Both the position numbers and the translations under genes were made by a program. Shown one piece after another: positions 55,681 to 64,000 of a stretch of DNA of 64,000 nt. Source of the DNA: Microvirga arabica (GTDB lineage: Bacteria > Pseudomonadota > Alphaproteobacteria > Rhizobiales > Beijerinckiaceae); assembly GCF_016811235.1 (NCBI RefSeq), contig NZ_JAFBID010000013.1, forward strand, positions 42,651 through 106,650, written 5' to 3'. Each line of letters opens with the position of its first letter. The stretch's first letter is position 1. Below the pieces are notes generated by a model that saw nothing but the letters and a program-made list of their open reading frames with translations, made no database searches and was not told the DNA's origin.

Positions 55681-57582
55681 TCATTTCCGCTGCTGCCCGG
55701 ACGCTTCACCGACCTTTGCGGCGAGATCGGCGCGGGTAAACGGCTTGTGCAGCATCAGATATCCCTCCGGAACGCGTTTTGGATCGGCATATCCGGTCAC
55801 GAGCAGGATGCCGAGGCCGGAGCGGACCTCACGGGCCTTGTCGGCAAGCTCGGTTCCCGTCATGCCCGGCATGGCGAAGTCTGCGATCAGCACATCGAGC
55901 TGGTCGTCGGCTTTCAGGATGTCGAGGGCTGAAGACCCGTCGGCCGCTTCTACGACCCGGTGGCCCATCTCGTTCAGGTAAGCCGCCGTCACCGTGCGCA
56001 CTTCCGCGTCGTCATCCACGAGCAGGATGCGCACCTTGGGAGCATCCGGGGCGATAGACTGCTCCTCGAGAGGTGTGCCGCCCTGTGCCTCCACGGCGCG
56101 TGAGAGATAGAGTTCCACAGTTGTGCCGACCCCAACCGTGCTGTGGATCGTCACCGTGCCGCCGGATTGCTGCGCCAGGCCGTAGACCATGGGAAGACCC
56201 AGGCCTGTGCCCTTGCCCACTTCCTTGGTGGTGAAGAAAGGCTCCAGCACACGCGCCAGCACCTCCGGCGGAATGCCGGTACCGGTGTCGGCCACCGCAA
56301 TTACCACGTAATCCCCGCCGGCGAGATCGGTGATCCGGCCTTCCTCGACCGCCTCGTTGCGGGTCGAGAGGGTGAGAACGCCGTTCTCCGCCATGGCGTC
56401 GCGGGCATTGATGCACAGGTTCAGGATGGCGAGCTCGAGCTGGTCCGGGTCGACCATGGCGGTCCAAAGCTCATCCGTGAGCTGCCGCTCGATCCGAATC
56501 ACGCCGCCGAGCGTGCGGGTCAGCAGGTCGCCCATGCCAGCGATGACCTGGTTCACGTCCACGGCCTGCAGGCGCAGGTCCCGCTGGCGGCTGAAGCTCA
56601 GGAGCCTCTGGGTCAGGGATGCGCCCCGTTCCGCCGCATAGGTGGCATTCTGCAGAAGCCGCGTCAGGCGCGGATCGTCGGGCGCCCGGCGCGAGGCGAG
56701 GTCCAGGCTGCCGAGCACGGCCATCAGCAGATTGTTGAAGTCGTGGGCCACGCCTCCGGCGAGGGTGCCGAGAGCCTGCATCTTGTCGGCCTGACGCAGG
56801 CGCATCTCCATCAGCTTGCGCTCTGTGATGTCGCGCTCGATGGTGGCGAGATTCGTCACGCTGCCCTGCTCGTCGAGGATTGGGATGTGGTTGATGAGAC
56901 ACCACTGCGTCTTGCCGTCGGGCAGCACGCGCTCCTCGATCACCTCGTCGGGCTGACGCGCTTCGATGGCGCGGCGCTCCGCCTCTTCGATCATCGCGGC
57001 CCGCTCGGGCGAGACGTAATCCCTCTCCTTGCGGCCCAGGCAGTCGCCGGCGGTGCAACCGAGGCTCCTGGCCTTGCCGGCGTTCAGGCGCACGAAGCGG
57101 CCTTCCAGGTCCTTGAACGAGATCAGGTCGTCCGTGCTCTCCATCAGCCCGTGCAGCAGCGCGCGTTCGGTATCGAGCTCCCGCGCCAGCAGGCGCCGCT
57201 GGTAGGCGGAGGCCACCATGTTGGAGAGGGCGGCAGGATCCCAGGGCTTGGGCACATAGGCCATGATGCGGCCTTTGTTGACCGCGCCGATGACCGCCTT
57301 CAGGTCCGCATAACCGGTGAGAAGGATGGCCTCGGCATCCGACACGTGTCTCGCTTTCGCCAGGAACTCGTCGCCTTGCATTTCCGGCATGCGCTGGTCC
57401 GAGATGATGATGGCGATTTCCGGCTCGCGCCGGAGAATATCGAGGGCCTGGATGGGGGATGAGGACGTCAGCACCCGGTAGTCGTTCTCGAAAAGATCTT
57501 CGAGGGCGACCAGGATATCCGGCTCGTCGTCGACCACCAGAATCGTGCCGTTCGTTGCTGTCATCTCGCTCGTCAAGGTCAT
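55681..57582 (-). CDS. Hybrid sensor kinase REC-PAS-HisKA-HATPase-REC
   Basis: 633 residues. An N-terminal receiver (residues about 13-128; phospho-Asp in IIISDQRMPEMQG) resembles RpfG/HD-GYP-type receivers. A PAS domain (about 140-265; LISFKDLEGRFVRLNAGKA) follows, then HisKA with the H-box LAGGVAHDFNNLLMAVLG, HATPase (N-box NLCINARDAM, G-box DTGTGIPPE and GKGTGLGLPMVYG) and a C-terminal receiver (VLIADFAMPGMTG, Lys in LHKPF). It is last in the che-like operon and its start overlaps the preceding kinase stop by 4 bases. Output unknown. Confidence 0.92.
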   Translation of the reverse strand: MTLTSEMTATNGTILVVDDEPDILVALEDLFENDYRVLTSSSPIQALDILRREPEIAIIISDQRMPEMQGDEFLAKARHVSDAEAILLTGYADLKAVIGAVNKGRIMAYVPKPWDPAALSNMVASAYQRRLLARELDTERALLHGLMESTDDLISFKDLEGRFVRLNAGKARSLGCTAGDCLGRKERDYVSPERAAMIEEAERRAIEARQPDEVIEERVLPDGKTQWCLINHIPILDEQGSVTNLATIERDITERKLMEMRLRQADKMQALGTLAGGVAHDFNNLLMAVLGSLDLASRRAPDDPRLTRLLQNATYAAERGASLTQRLLSFSRQRDLRLQAVDVNQVIAGMGDLLTRTLGGVIRIERQLTDELWTAMVDPDQLELAILNLCINARDAMAENGVLTLSTRNEAVEEGRITDLAGGDYVVIAVADTGTGIPPEVLARVLEPFFTTKEVGKGTGLGLPMVYGLAQQSGGTVTIHSTVGVGTTVELYLSRAVEAQGGTPLEEQSIAPDAPKVRILLVDDDAEVRTVTAAYLNEMGHRVVEAADGSSALDILKADDQLDVLIADFAMPGMTGTELADKAREVRSGLGILLVTGYADPKRVPEGYLMLHKPFTRADLAAKVGEASGQQRK

Positions 57583-59303
57583 GAAACAATCTGCCTCGGG
57601 ATCGTGATGATGAAGCTGGCGCCGCCCGCCGGCCCCGTATTCACCGTGATCGATCCCTTGTGAGCCTGGACGACGCTATAGGCGATGGCCAGTCCAAGTC
57701 CAGTTCCAGACCCGACGGGTTTGGTCGTGAAGAACGGCTCGAAGATGCGCTCCCGCAATTCCGGTGGAATTCCCGGTCCCGTATCGGTGATCCTGATCGT
57801 ATAGGTTGTCTCGTTGCTCTCGGTGTCAATGTCTATGCCGCCGGTTCCCTTGATGGCGTCGGCCGCATTGCCGACGATGTTCATCACGACCTGATTGAGC
57901 AGGGCCGGCGAGCAGTAGAGATCCGGAACCGCGTTGTAGTGGCGCCGCACATCGATCCGGGTGCCCAGCTTGTGGCCCAGGAGGGCCAGGACGGTCTCGA
58001 TTGATTCGGGCACGTTGACCGTCTGGAAGTCGCCCTCGTCCAGGCGCGAGAAGCGCCGAAGATTCAGGACCAGTTCCTGAATCCGGCCGAGTCCGAGTTT
58101 CATCGCGCCAATCCGGTCGAGGGATTTTCGAACCTGCCGCTCAAGCCCGACTTCGGGTGGGAGCTTCCCTTCGATTTCCGTGAGCAGCCGCTCAACCGTT
58201 CCCTGGTGCGCCTGGATGAAGGCCAGAGGGTTGTTGATTTCATGGGCGATGCCCGCCACCAATTCGCCAAGGGACGCCATCTTGGCGGCCTGGACGAGCT
58301 GGGCCTGAGTTCCCTTCAGGAGGTCGTTGGCCTCTTCCAGCTCGCGGTTCGCCTTGGCGAGCGCATCGGCCGAGGCGGCCTCGGCCCGAGCGCGGGCAAG
58401 CGCGATCTCGCGCTCGCGCAGTTCCGCCTCGATGCGCCAGTTTTCGTCCTGCATGAGCTTGCGCCGCACGAGCGCGCGGATGCGCACCCGCATCCCATCG
58501 GCCTCGATACTGGTCGGGATGATGTCGTCGACACCTGCGGCAAAGGCCCGGGCAAGGAGCTGCCCACCCTCCTCGTGGCCGAGGCCCACGATAGCGAAGC
58601 TCGGAGCGTCCGTCCCCGGCAGAGGCGCCAGACCCCGGTAGAGGTTCAGCTGGCGGCAGAGTTCGATGCCGTCGAAGCTCGGACTGAGCAGGTTCACCAG
58701 AATGCAGTCCCAGGTGGCATCCGCCGAGTGCACGAGGCGAAGGGCCTCGGCAGGATCTGCGGCGGCCGTGACCGCATAGCCCTCATGGGCCAGCATGTCC
58801 TGAAGATAGGTGCGGCGGGTGAGGCTGTCGTCCACGATCAGGATGCACGCCCGTCGAAACGTTCCGAAGCTGGGAGACTGCCGCTCCTCCTGCTCATTGC
58901 TTATCAGCGACGAGCGTCGGCGCAGAAGCGCCTTGATCCGCAGGAGAATCAGCTCCTGCTCCGCGGACTTGGAGATATAGGCGTCGGCCCCGCTCTCCAG
59001 CCCCTGTCGCTCGACGGTGCGCTCCCGGGCTTCCGTGAGCATGATGACCGGGATGGCGCGGGTGCGGACGTTCAGGCGCATCTGCCGGGTCAGCTCATCC
59101 CCGTTCATGCCGGGCAGGTGGTAATCGGCGATGACGAGGTCGGGAAGCTTCTCGTTCAGCCCGTCGAGGGCGGCCTCGGCGGTCGAGCGCCAGGACACCC
59201 GGAAGCCGTTCGTCTCCAGCATGTGGCGCAGCTGCAGCGCCTGGGTTTCTGAATCCTCGACGAGAAGGATTTCGGCGGCCTGCGCCATGGGGGCCGTGCT
59301 CAT
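57579..59303 (-). CDS. Tandem-receiver histidine kinase with pseudo-receiver
   Basis: 574 residues from the ATG at 59303, which overlaps the cheB stop (ATGA); the frame upstream is a shadow of cheB. REC1 (about 11-125) is intact with D60 in LVIADYHLPGMNG. REC2 (about 152-280) has Asn204 where the phospho-Asp should be (DCILVNLLSPSFDG) and lacks the usual Lys, so it is probably not phosphorylatable. A coiled coil (about 285-330, Ala/Arg/Glu-rich) leads to HisKA (GIAHEINNPLAFIQAH) and HATPase (NIVGNAADAI; DTGPGIPPEL; GSGTGLGLAIAYSVV). A soluble kinase working within the che-like pathway. Confidence 0.9.
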   Translation of the reverse strand: MSTAPMAQAAEILLVEDSETQALQLRHMLETNGFRVSWRSTAEAALDGLNEKLPDLVIADYHLPGMNGDELTRQMRLNVRTRAIPVIMLTEARERTVERQGLESGADAYISKSAEQELILLRIKALLRRRSSLISNEQEERQSPSFGTFRRACILIVDDSLTRRTYLQDMLAHEGYAVTAAADPAEALRLVHSADATWDCILVNLLSPSFDGIELCRQLNLYRGLAPLPGTDAPSFAIVGLGHEEGGQLLARAFAAGVDDIIPTSIEADGMRVRIRALVRRKLMQDENWRIEAELREREIALARARAEAASADALAKANRELEEANDLLKGTQAQLVQAAKMASLGELVAGIAHEINNPLAFIQAHQGTVERLLTEIEGKLPPEVGLERQVRKSLDRIGAMKLGLGRIQELVLNLRRFSRLDEGDFQTVNVPESIETVLALLGHKLGTRIDVRRHYNAVPDLYCSPALLNQVVMNIVGNAADAIKGTGGIDIDTESNETTYTIRITDTGPGIPPELRERIFEPFFTTKPVGSGTGLGLAIAYSVVQAHKGSITVNTGPAGGASFIITIPRQIVS

Positions 59304-60370
59304 TCGCCGTCTCCTCGGGCCAGGCGCAGGATGCGTGGCGCGATCATGTCGAGGGGCAGGCTGACATTGACGCCGCCCATGCGCGCCGCCGCCGCCGGCA
59401 TGCCGTAGACGACGGCCGTGCTTTCGTCCTCCGACACCGCGTAGCCACCGGCCTGGCGCAGCTCGACGAGGCCTTGGGCGCCGTCCTCCCCCATGCCGGT
59501 GAGGATCACTCCCAGGCCTCTGCGACCGAGCGAGCGTGCCATCGATTGGAACAGCATGGTGGCCGAGGGGCGCTGGTTGCCGAGCGGCGGCTCGGCGCTC
59601 AGCTTCAGGGTGCCGGCCGAGGACAGAAGCAGGTGCCGGTCGCCGGGCGCGACATAGACCCGGCCGGGGGCCGGGATCTCTTGGTCTTGGGCGAGGCGCA
59701 CATCGAGAGAGACGAGCCCGTTCAGCCAGGAGGCGAAGCCTTCCATGAAGGGAGCCCCCATGTGCTGGACGAGCAGGATCGGCAGCGGAAAGTTTGCGGG
59801 CAGGGCACCGAGGATCTTCGCCAGCGCGGGCGGTCCGCCGGTCGACGCCGCAATCCCCATGATGCTCGGGCGCGTCATGCCCCATTCCGGTTCGCGCCTG
59901 GGTGCGGCGGCCTCGCGCCAGGGCGTGAACGAGCGCTGCCGGACGACGGGCACCTGGCTCATGATATAGAGCTGGGTGCAGATGGTGCTGGCGATGGCGG
60001 CATAGCCTTCGCTGGAGAGGCCGACGGGCTTCTCCACCACCGTGAGCGCACCGGCCCGCAATGCGTTCATGGAAATCTTGAGCGAGGAATCCTCGATGCT
60101 GTCGGCAATGACCACGATGGGCGTCGGCTGCTCCGACATGATCCGGCGCGTGGCCTCCAGCCCGTCGATCCCCGGAAGGCGGATGTCCATGGAGATCACA
60201 TCCGGCCGCACGCGGCCGATCTCCCGCAGCGCCTCCTCGGCGGAACCGACGGCAGCGGCCACGACGAGGCGCGGATCGCTGGCGATGATATGGACGAGCA
60301 GCTGACGGACGACGAGGGAATCCTCGACGACCATCACCCGAACCCGAGACTGCGGCGCCATACTCATCAC
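59300..60370 (-). CDS. cheB: Chemotaxis-type protein-glutamate methylesterase CheB
   Basis: 356 residues: receiver domain (VMVVEDSLVVRQLL; phospho-Asp in VISMDIRLPGIDG; Lys in VVEKPVG) and methylesterase domain with the Ser in GIAASTGGPPAL, the His in LLVQHMGAPF and the Asp in LTGMGEDGAQGL. It removes methyl groups from the adjacent MCP or deamidates it. 7 bases downstream of cheA; a cheR partner must lie outside the window. Confidence 0.94.
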   Translation of the reverse strand: MMSMAPQSRVRVMVVEDSLVVRQLLVHIIASDPRLVVAAAVGSAEEALREIGRVRPDVISMDIRLPGIDGLEATRRIMSEQPTPIVVIADSIEDSSLKISMNALRAGALTVVEKPVGLSSEGYAAIASTICTQLYIMSQVPVVRQRSFTPWREAAAPRREPEWGMTRPSIMGIAASTGGPPALAKILGALPANFPLPILLVQHMGAPFMEGFASWLNGLVSLDVRLAQDQEIPAPGRVYVAPGDRHLLLSSAGTLKLSAEPPLGNQRPSATMLFQSMARSLGRRGLGVILTGMGEDGAQGLVELRQAGGYAVSEDESTAVVYGMPAAAARMGGVNVSLPLDMIAPRILRLARGDGE

Positions 60371-60377
60371 ACGGAAC

Positions 60378-62603
60378 TCACAACACCTGTCCGATCGTGG
60401 CCAGCAGCTCGCGCTGATCGAACTTCTGCTTGGTAATATAGGCGCTCGCGCCGAGATCGAGACCCCTGCGCACGTCCTCGGGGTCGGCGCGGGACGTCAT
60501 CAGGATCACCGGGAGAGTCGAAAGCCTCGGGTCGTTCTTGATCGCCTGCAGCAGGCCGAAGCCATCCATGCGCGGCATTTCCACATCGGCGATCACGAGA
60601 TCGATCATGGCTTCGCCCGAGCGCAGCACATGAAGGGCGTCAATACCGTCGACGCTGAGCAGAACCCCGTAGCCCTGCGCCTCCAGGATGCTCTTCTCCA
60701 GGGTGCGGGTGGTGATGGAATCGTCAACCACGAGGATCGTCCGGGCCTGGCGCTCCTCCTCCTGGACCCACTGCGTGAGACCCAGGCCTCCGCTTGCGAG
60801 GCGGCTTTCGTTCCTGATCCAATGCTCGATCAGGCGGTCCGGGCTGAGCACGAGAGCCGGCATCTCGTCTTCCATGAGCACGGTTCCGGAGACCAGATCG
60901 TTCAATCCGACAGCCTGGACATCGCTGACGAGCATGGTTCGCACGTCGTGGAACGCGTTGACCGCAAGGGCACAGGTTCGGGAGCCATGGCGGACCAGAA
61001 CGGCTTTCACGTGGCCGGCCTCGGTGGGCAGGGGAGCATGAGGGGATCCTGTCAGAGCGGCGAGGGCGACAATTGGAACGATAACGTCCTGCCCCCGGAT
61101 CTCGATCCGGGCTGCCGGGCGGCCTTCTACACTCTCCAGGGTGTCCGCACGCAGGCGCAGGAGGCGCTCCACCGTATGAGCAGGCAGTCCGAACATGCGG
61201 CCCTCTGTCTCAAGCAGCAGCAGCGGCTGACGGGCAGCCGTGAACGGCACGTTCAGCACGACCTCCGTGCCGTGCGGGTAGCGGGGCCGGAGCAGAACCG
61301 ACCCTTGCAGCTTGCGGACCGCTTCCGCCACGACGGACAGGCCCATGCCGCGGCCCGACAGCCTGTCGACTTCGCCTGCCGTCGAGAAACCCGGTGTGAA
61401 GACGATGGCGAGCAGCTGATCCATCATCGGCGGCGGGTGGCCTGGAGCCCTGGAATGGAGCAGCCCACGCTCGATGGCGACCTGCTCGATCCGGGCGAGA
61501 TCGGGACCGCGCCCGTCGTCGCGGATGCTGACGACGAGACGACCGCCGCGTGAGGCCAGTTCCAGGGTGACCTCGGCCCGCTCGGGCTTGCCTTTGGCCA
61601 TCCGTTCGTCAGGCGGCTCCGCGCCATGGCTCACCGCATTGCGCAGGAGATGCATCACGGGATCCTTGAGGGCCTGAAGCACCTGCCGGTCGACTTGGAT
61701 TTCGAGACCGAGGCTGCGCACATCCACATCGCGACCGGCCTTGCGGGCGATCTCGCGCACCATCTGCCCGAAGGCGCCGAACACCGTCTCGGCCGAAACC
61801 AGGGACACCCGGTCGACGTTCTCGCGGAGCTGGCGGGCGGCCTGCTCGACGGACCAGCTCGAATGCCGTCGCTCGCGGGTCAAGGCGGAGATCCTGCGGA
61901 ACAGACCCTTCAGGCCCTGGTCGAAATCGCGCAGGCGCGGGGTGAACGATGCGGCGTTGCGCGAGGCACGACTCCCTGGCTGTGCGGCCGCGCCCGAAGC
62001 GTTCATCTGCTCTTGCAGCTGATCCCAGCTGCGCCTCAAGCCACGGATCTCAAGCTCGACCTGCCGCAAGTCGTCATCAAGGCTTTCATTTGCCTGCAGC
62101 ACGGTCAGAAGCTGATGCATGGAAGTGGAGAGCTCCTCCATCTGATCGGCCGCCACGCGCAGATATGCGCTGCCGCCGGCGTCAACGGGAGCGCCTGCAT
62201 CGGCCTTCGACGGTGAGGGCTCCGATTCGCGAGGTGTCGTCAATGTGGGCGCGGGCTGCGCCTCAACGGGCGACGCTGAGGGCTTGAGAATGCCGGCGAC
62301 GAGATCCTCGATCAGGTCGAGATTGCGCCGCACCGTGGCGACTGTCGGCTCGTCGAGGGATTGCTGCCCTTCGAGAACCTGGGAGAACAGCGCCTCGAGC
62401 TGGTGCGCGACCTCCTCCACAGAGGGCATGTCAACGGCGCGGGCCGCACCCTTCAGGCTGTGCGCCCGGCGAAAGACATCCGTCAGGTCGATCTCGCCCC
62501 GGCCGGCCTGGTCGAGCGCAGACCGGATCGCACCGAGATGCTCCCGATGCTCCGCGTCGAAGGCCTCCAGCAGCTGTTTGCGGATATCCGTCACGATGCG
62601 CAC
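60378..62603 (-). CDS. cheA: CheA-type hybrid histidine kinase (Hpt-HATPase-CheW-REC)
   Basis: 741 residues. P1/Hpt with H48 in VFRRAHSLKGAARAVDMPSVEE; a dimerisation/linker region without a clear P2; HATPase P4 (HLLRNAVSHGAEPPDERM; IRDDGRGPDLARIE; RGMGLSVVAEAV); CheW-like P5 (LLLLETEGRMFGLPAHTVERLLRL ... VPIVALAALTGSP); and a C-terminal receiver (VVDDSITTRTLEKSIL; VIADVEMPRMDG). The CheA-REC fusion is characteristic of alternative chemosensory (non-flagellar) and ACF-type systems. 18 bases downstream of the MCP gene. Confidence 0.94.
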   Translation of the reverse strand: MRIVTDIRKQLLEAFDAEHREHLGAIRSALDQAGRGEIDLTDVFRRAHSLKGAARAVDMPSVEEVAHQLEALFSQVLEGQQSLDEPTVATVRRNLDLIEDLVAGILKPSASPVEAQPAPTLTTPRESEPSPSKADAGAPVDAGGSAYLRVAADQMEELSTSMHQLLTVLQANESLDDDLRQVELEIRGLRRSWDQLQEQMNASGAAAQPGSRASRNAASFTPRLRDFDQGLKGLFRRISALTRERRHSSWSVEQAARQLRENVDRVSLVSAETVFGAFGQMVREIARKAGRDVDVRSLGLEIQVDRQVLQALKDPVMHLLRNAVSHGAEPPDERMAKGKPERAEVTLELASRGGRLVVSIRDDGRGPDLARIEQVAIERGLLHSRAPGHPPPMMDQLLAIVFTPGFSTAGEVDRLSGRGMGLSVVAEAVRKLQGSVLLRPRYPHGTEVVLNVPFTAARQPLLLLETEGRMFGLPAHTVERLLRLRADTLESVEGRPAARIEIRGQDVIVPIVALAALTGSPHAPLPTEAGHVKAVLVRHGSRTCALAVNAFHDVRTMLVSDVQAVGLNDLVSGTVLMEDEMPALVLSPDRLIEHWIRNESRLASGGLGLTQWVQEEERQARTILVVDDSITTRTLEKSILEAQGYGVLLSVDGIDALHVLRSGEAMIDLVIADVEMPRMDGFGLLQAIKNDPRLSTLPVILMTSRADPEDVRRGLDLGASAYITKQKFDQRELLATIGQVL

Positions 62604-62621
62604 ATCTCCATGCCCGCCGCG

Positions 62622-64000
62622 TTAGAGACGGTAGCGTTCGGCAAGGCCGAGGAGCTGCTGCGACAGCTGGGACAGATTGGCCGCCGCGGTATCGAGCTGG
62701 CGGGTGCCGGCCGCCGTCTGCTGGCTCGCCTGGCGGATGTTCTGAAGCGCACCCATCACCTGCTCGATGCCGAGCTGCTGCTGGTTGGTGGAGGCCACGA
62801 TCTGCTGGAAGGTCTGCACGCTCTCCTGGATCTGCCCCGAGATGCCGGTGATCGTCTGCTGCGTGATATCGGTGCGCTCCTTACCGGCGGCCACGCGCTT
62901 GACGGCCTCCTCGGTGAGCATCACCGACGAATTGATGCCGCGCTGAATGTCGCCCAGGATCGAGCGCACCTGCGTGGTCGCATCTTTGGCTTGATCGGCG
63001 AGCGTCTTCATCTCGGAGGCCACGACCGCAAAGCTGCGGCCGTTCTCGCCGGCTGCTGCCGCCTCGATGGCCGCGTTGAGAGCCAGAAGATGCGTGCGCT
63101 CGGAAATGTCGTTCACGGAGGCGATGATCTCGCCGACGGCCTGCGTCTTCTCGCTGAGCGCCACGATGTTTTCCGCCACCGCCTCGGCCTGCTCGCGGAT
63201 CGCGTCCATGGCGCGCGCCGTATCCTCGACCGCCTGGAGTCCCGACATGCTGGTCTGAGCCGCCGCCTGTGCGGAGGCGATGACCTCTTGCGCGCGCTTG
63301 CCGATCTGGGCGCCCGAATGGGTGATCTCGTCGACGGTCGCGGCGGTCTCCTGCACGGCAGCGAGCTGCTCCTCGACGGAGGCCGCCTGTTCCTGGGTCG
63401 AGGCGCGGATCTCGGCTGCTGCCGCATTCAGGTTCTCGGTCGCCTCTCGGCTCTGGCGTGCGAGCTGGCGCAGGCCCTCGACCATGGAGTTGAGCATCGT
63501 GCCGAGATGTCCGATCTCGTCCTTTCCGGTCGTGGCCATCTGGCCGCCCAGCTCTCCGCGTCCCACCCGCTCGACGAAGCCCATGAAGGCGCCGAGGGGG
63601 GTTATGATGGAGGAGCGGAGAAGATAGCTGATGATCAGGCTGAGAAGAGCAGTGCCGGCGAGAGCGACGATGATCGAGGTCCGGCTCCTCTCATAGATCT
63701 CGCCGGCCTGCCGCTGCCCGACAACGTTGGCCTCGGCCAGAACGGCCCTGGCATTGTCAAGGGTTCTGACCCATTCGGTGCGCCGCTCGTCCAGGATCGC
63801 CTGGGTTCTCTGCATGGTGGCAAGATCGCCGCTCCGCAGCTCGGCAAACTGCCGCTCGCTTGCGGATCGCAGCTGGCGCAGGCCTTCGCTGGCCTCTCTG
63901 AGAAGATCCGTCACCCGCTGCCAGGCGGCCCCGCGTTCCGGAGTGATCGACTGCGCCGCGAAACCGCCCGCCATGGCCGTCGCCTGGGCGATATCGGCTT
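62622..64000 (-). CDS. Methyl-accepting chemotaxis protein, C-terminal fragment
   Basis: The gene continues beyond the window: the frame is open to base 64000, so the ATG at 63974 is not the start. At least 458 residues are visible. They comprise part of a four-helix-bundle-type periplasmic sensor ([22 protein letters not shown]), one membrane helix ([19 protein letters not shown]), HAMP ([19 protein letters not shown]), and a signalling domain with the hairpin tip [42 protein letters not shown]. The [15 protein letters not shown] core is canonical. Probably membrane-bound and the receptor for the CheA downstream. Confidence 0.93.
   Translation of the reverse strand, partial: ADIAQATAMAGGFAAQSITPERGAAWQRVTDLLREASEGLRQLRSASERQFAELRSGDLATMQRTQAILDERRTEWVRTLDNARAVLAEANVVGQRQAGEIYERSRTSIIVALAGTALLSLIISYLLRSSIITPLGAFMGFVERVGRGELGGQMATTGKDEIGHLGTMLNSMVEGLRQLARQSREATENLNAAAAEIRASTQEQAASVEEQLAAVQETAATVDEITHSGAQIGKRAQEVIASAQAAAQTSMSGLQAVEDTARAMDAIREQAEAVAENIVALSEKTQAVGEIIASVNDISERTHLLALNAAIEAAAAGENGRSFAVVASEMKTLADQAKDATTQVRSILGDIQRGINSSVMLTEEAVKRVAAGKERTDITQQTITGISGQIQESVQTFQQIVASTNQQQLGIEQVMGALQNIRQASQQTAAGTRQLDTAAANLSQLSQQLLGLAERYRL

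Noticed and set aside
59304..59885. N-terminal extension of the tandem-receiver kinase
   Set aside because: This stretch lies within cheB in another frame, and the ATG at 59303 overlaps the cheB stop and is followed at once by a receiver domain.

Overview
This 64 kb window is GC-rich chromosomal DNA with dense gene packing, frequent 4-base ATGA start/stop overlaps and many short palindromic intergenic repeats. The gene content (RibA with a degenerate N-terminal domain, Ugp and Dpp importers, mmsA/mmsB, a fused branched-chain-type permease, a non-flagellar-looking che operon) points to an alphaproteobacterium of the Hyphomicrobiales (Rhizobiales). A Methylobacteriaceae/Microvirga-like genus is my guess, not a demonstrated assignment. 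I found no rRNA, tRNA, CRISPR array, prophage or IS transposase.

Layout. 1-5.8 kb: end of an SLC13-type permease, a lipoprotein, a DMT exporter, a secreted protein, GTP cyclohydrolase II and a DUF4198 metal-uptake-type periplasmic protein. 5.9-10.5 kb: an M20 amidohydrolase, an O-antigen-ligase-like membrane protein and a flavoprotein of the type found fused to SelD. 9.6-15.3 kb: a valine catabolism cluster (mmsB, two small membrane proteins, isobutyryl-CoA dehydrogenase, mmsA) with a divergent LysR regulator. 15.4-18.7 kb: transaldolase, a YjhX-family small protein and a ThDP enzyme. 18.8-23.6 kb: a lysine/saccharopine-type catabolic cluster (ALDH7, saccharopine dehydrogenase-like protein, Lrp regulator, FAD oxidoreductase). 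24.4-28.9 kb: the ugpBAEC glycerol-3-phosphate importer behind a clear Pho box.

28.9-29.9 kb is a 1 kb gene-free stretch of REP-like palindromes. It also holds a near-consensus sigma-70 promoter followed by about 230 nt that can fold into a long rod, a candidate ncRNA. 29.9-35.8 kb: a lone HutH-type ammonia-lyase, an arginine-rich secreted repeat protein, two GNATs, an AllC-type amidohydrolase and a ferredoxin/FNR pair. 35.9-42.3 kb: a branched-chain-type ABC importer with a divergent amidase. Between its binding protein and its permease sits a DUF559 nuclease-like gene bracketed by 48-49 bp inverted repeats. 42.4-49.8 kb: SMP-30 lactonase and aldose epimerase, a small unannotated ORF, an M3 peptidase, a Tat-type hydrolase and an AI-2E-family permease with a soluble C-terminal domain.

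49.8-55.5 kb: a complete dppABCDF peptide importer. 55.7-64 kb: a translationally coupled signalling operon (MCP, CheA-REC, CheB, REC-REC-kinase, REC-PAS-kinase-REC), cut by the window edge. The leading candidates for undescribed biology are the DUF559/inverted-repeat unit, the rod-forming RNA locus and the kinase with a pseudo-receiver.
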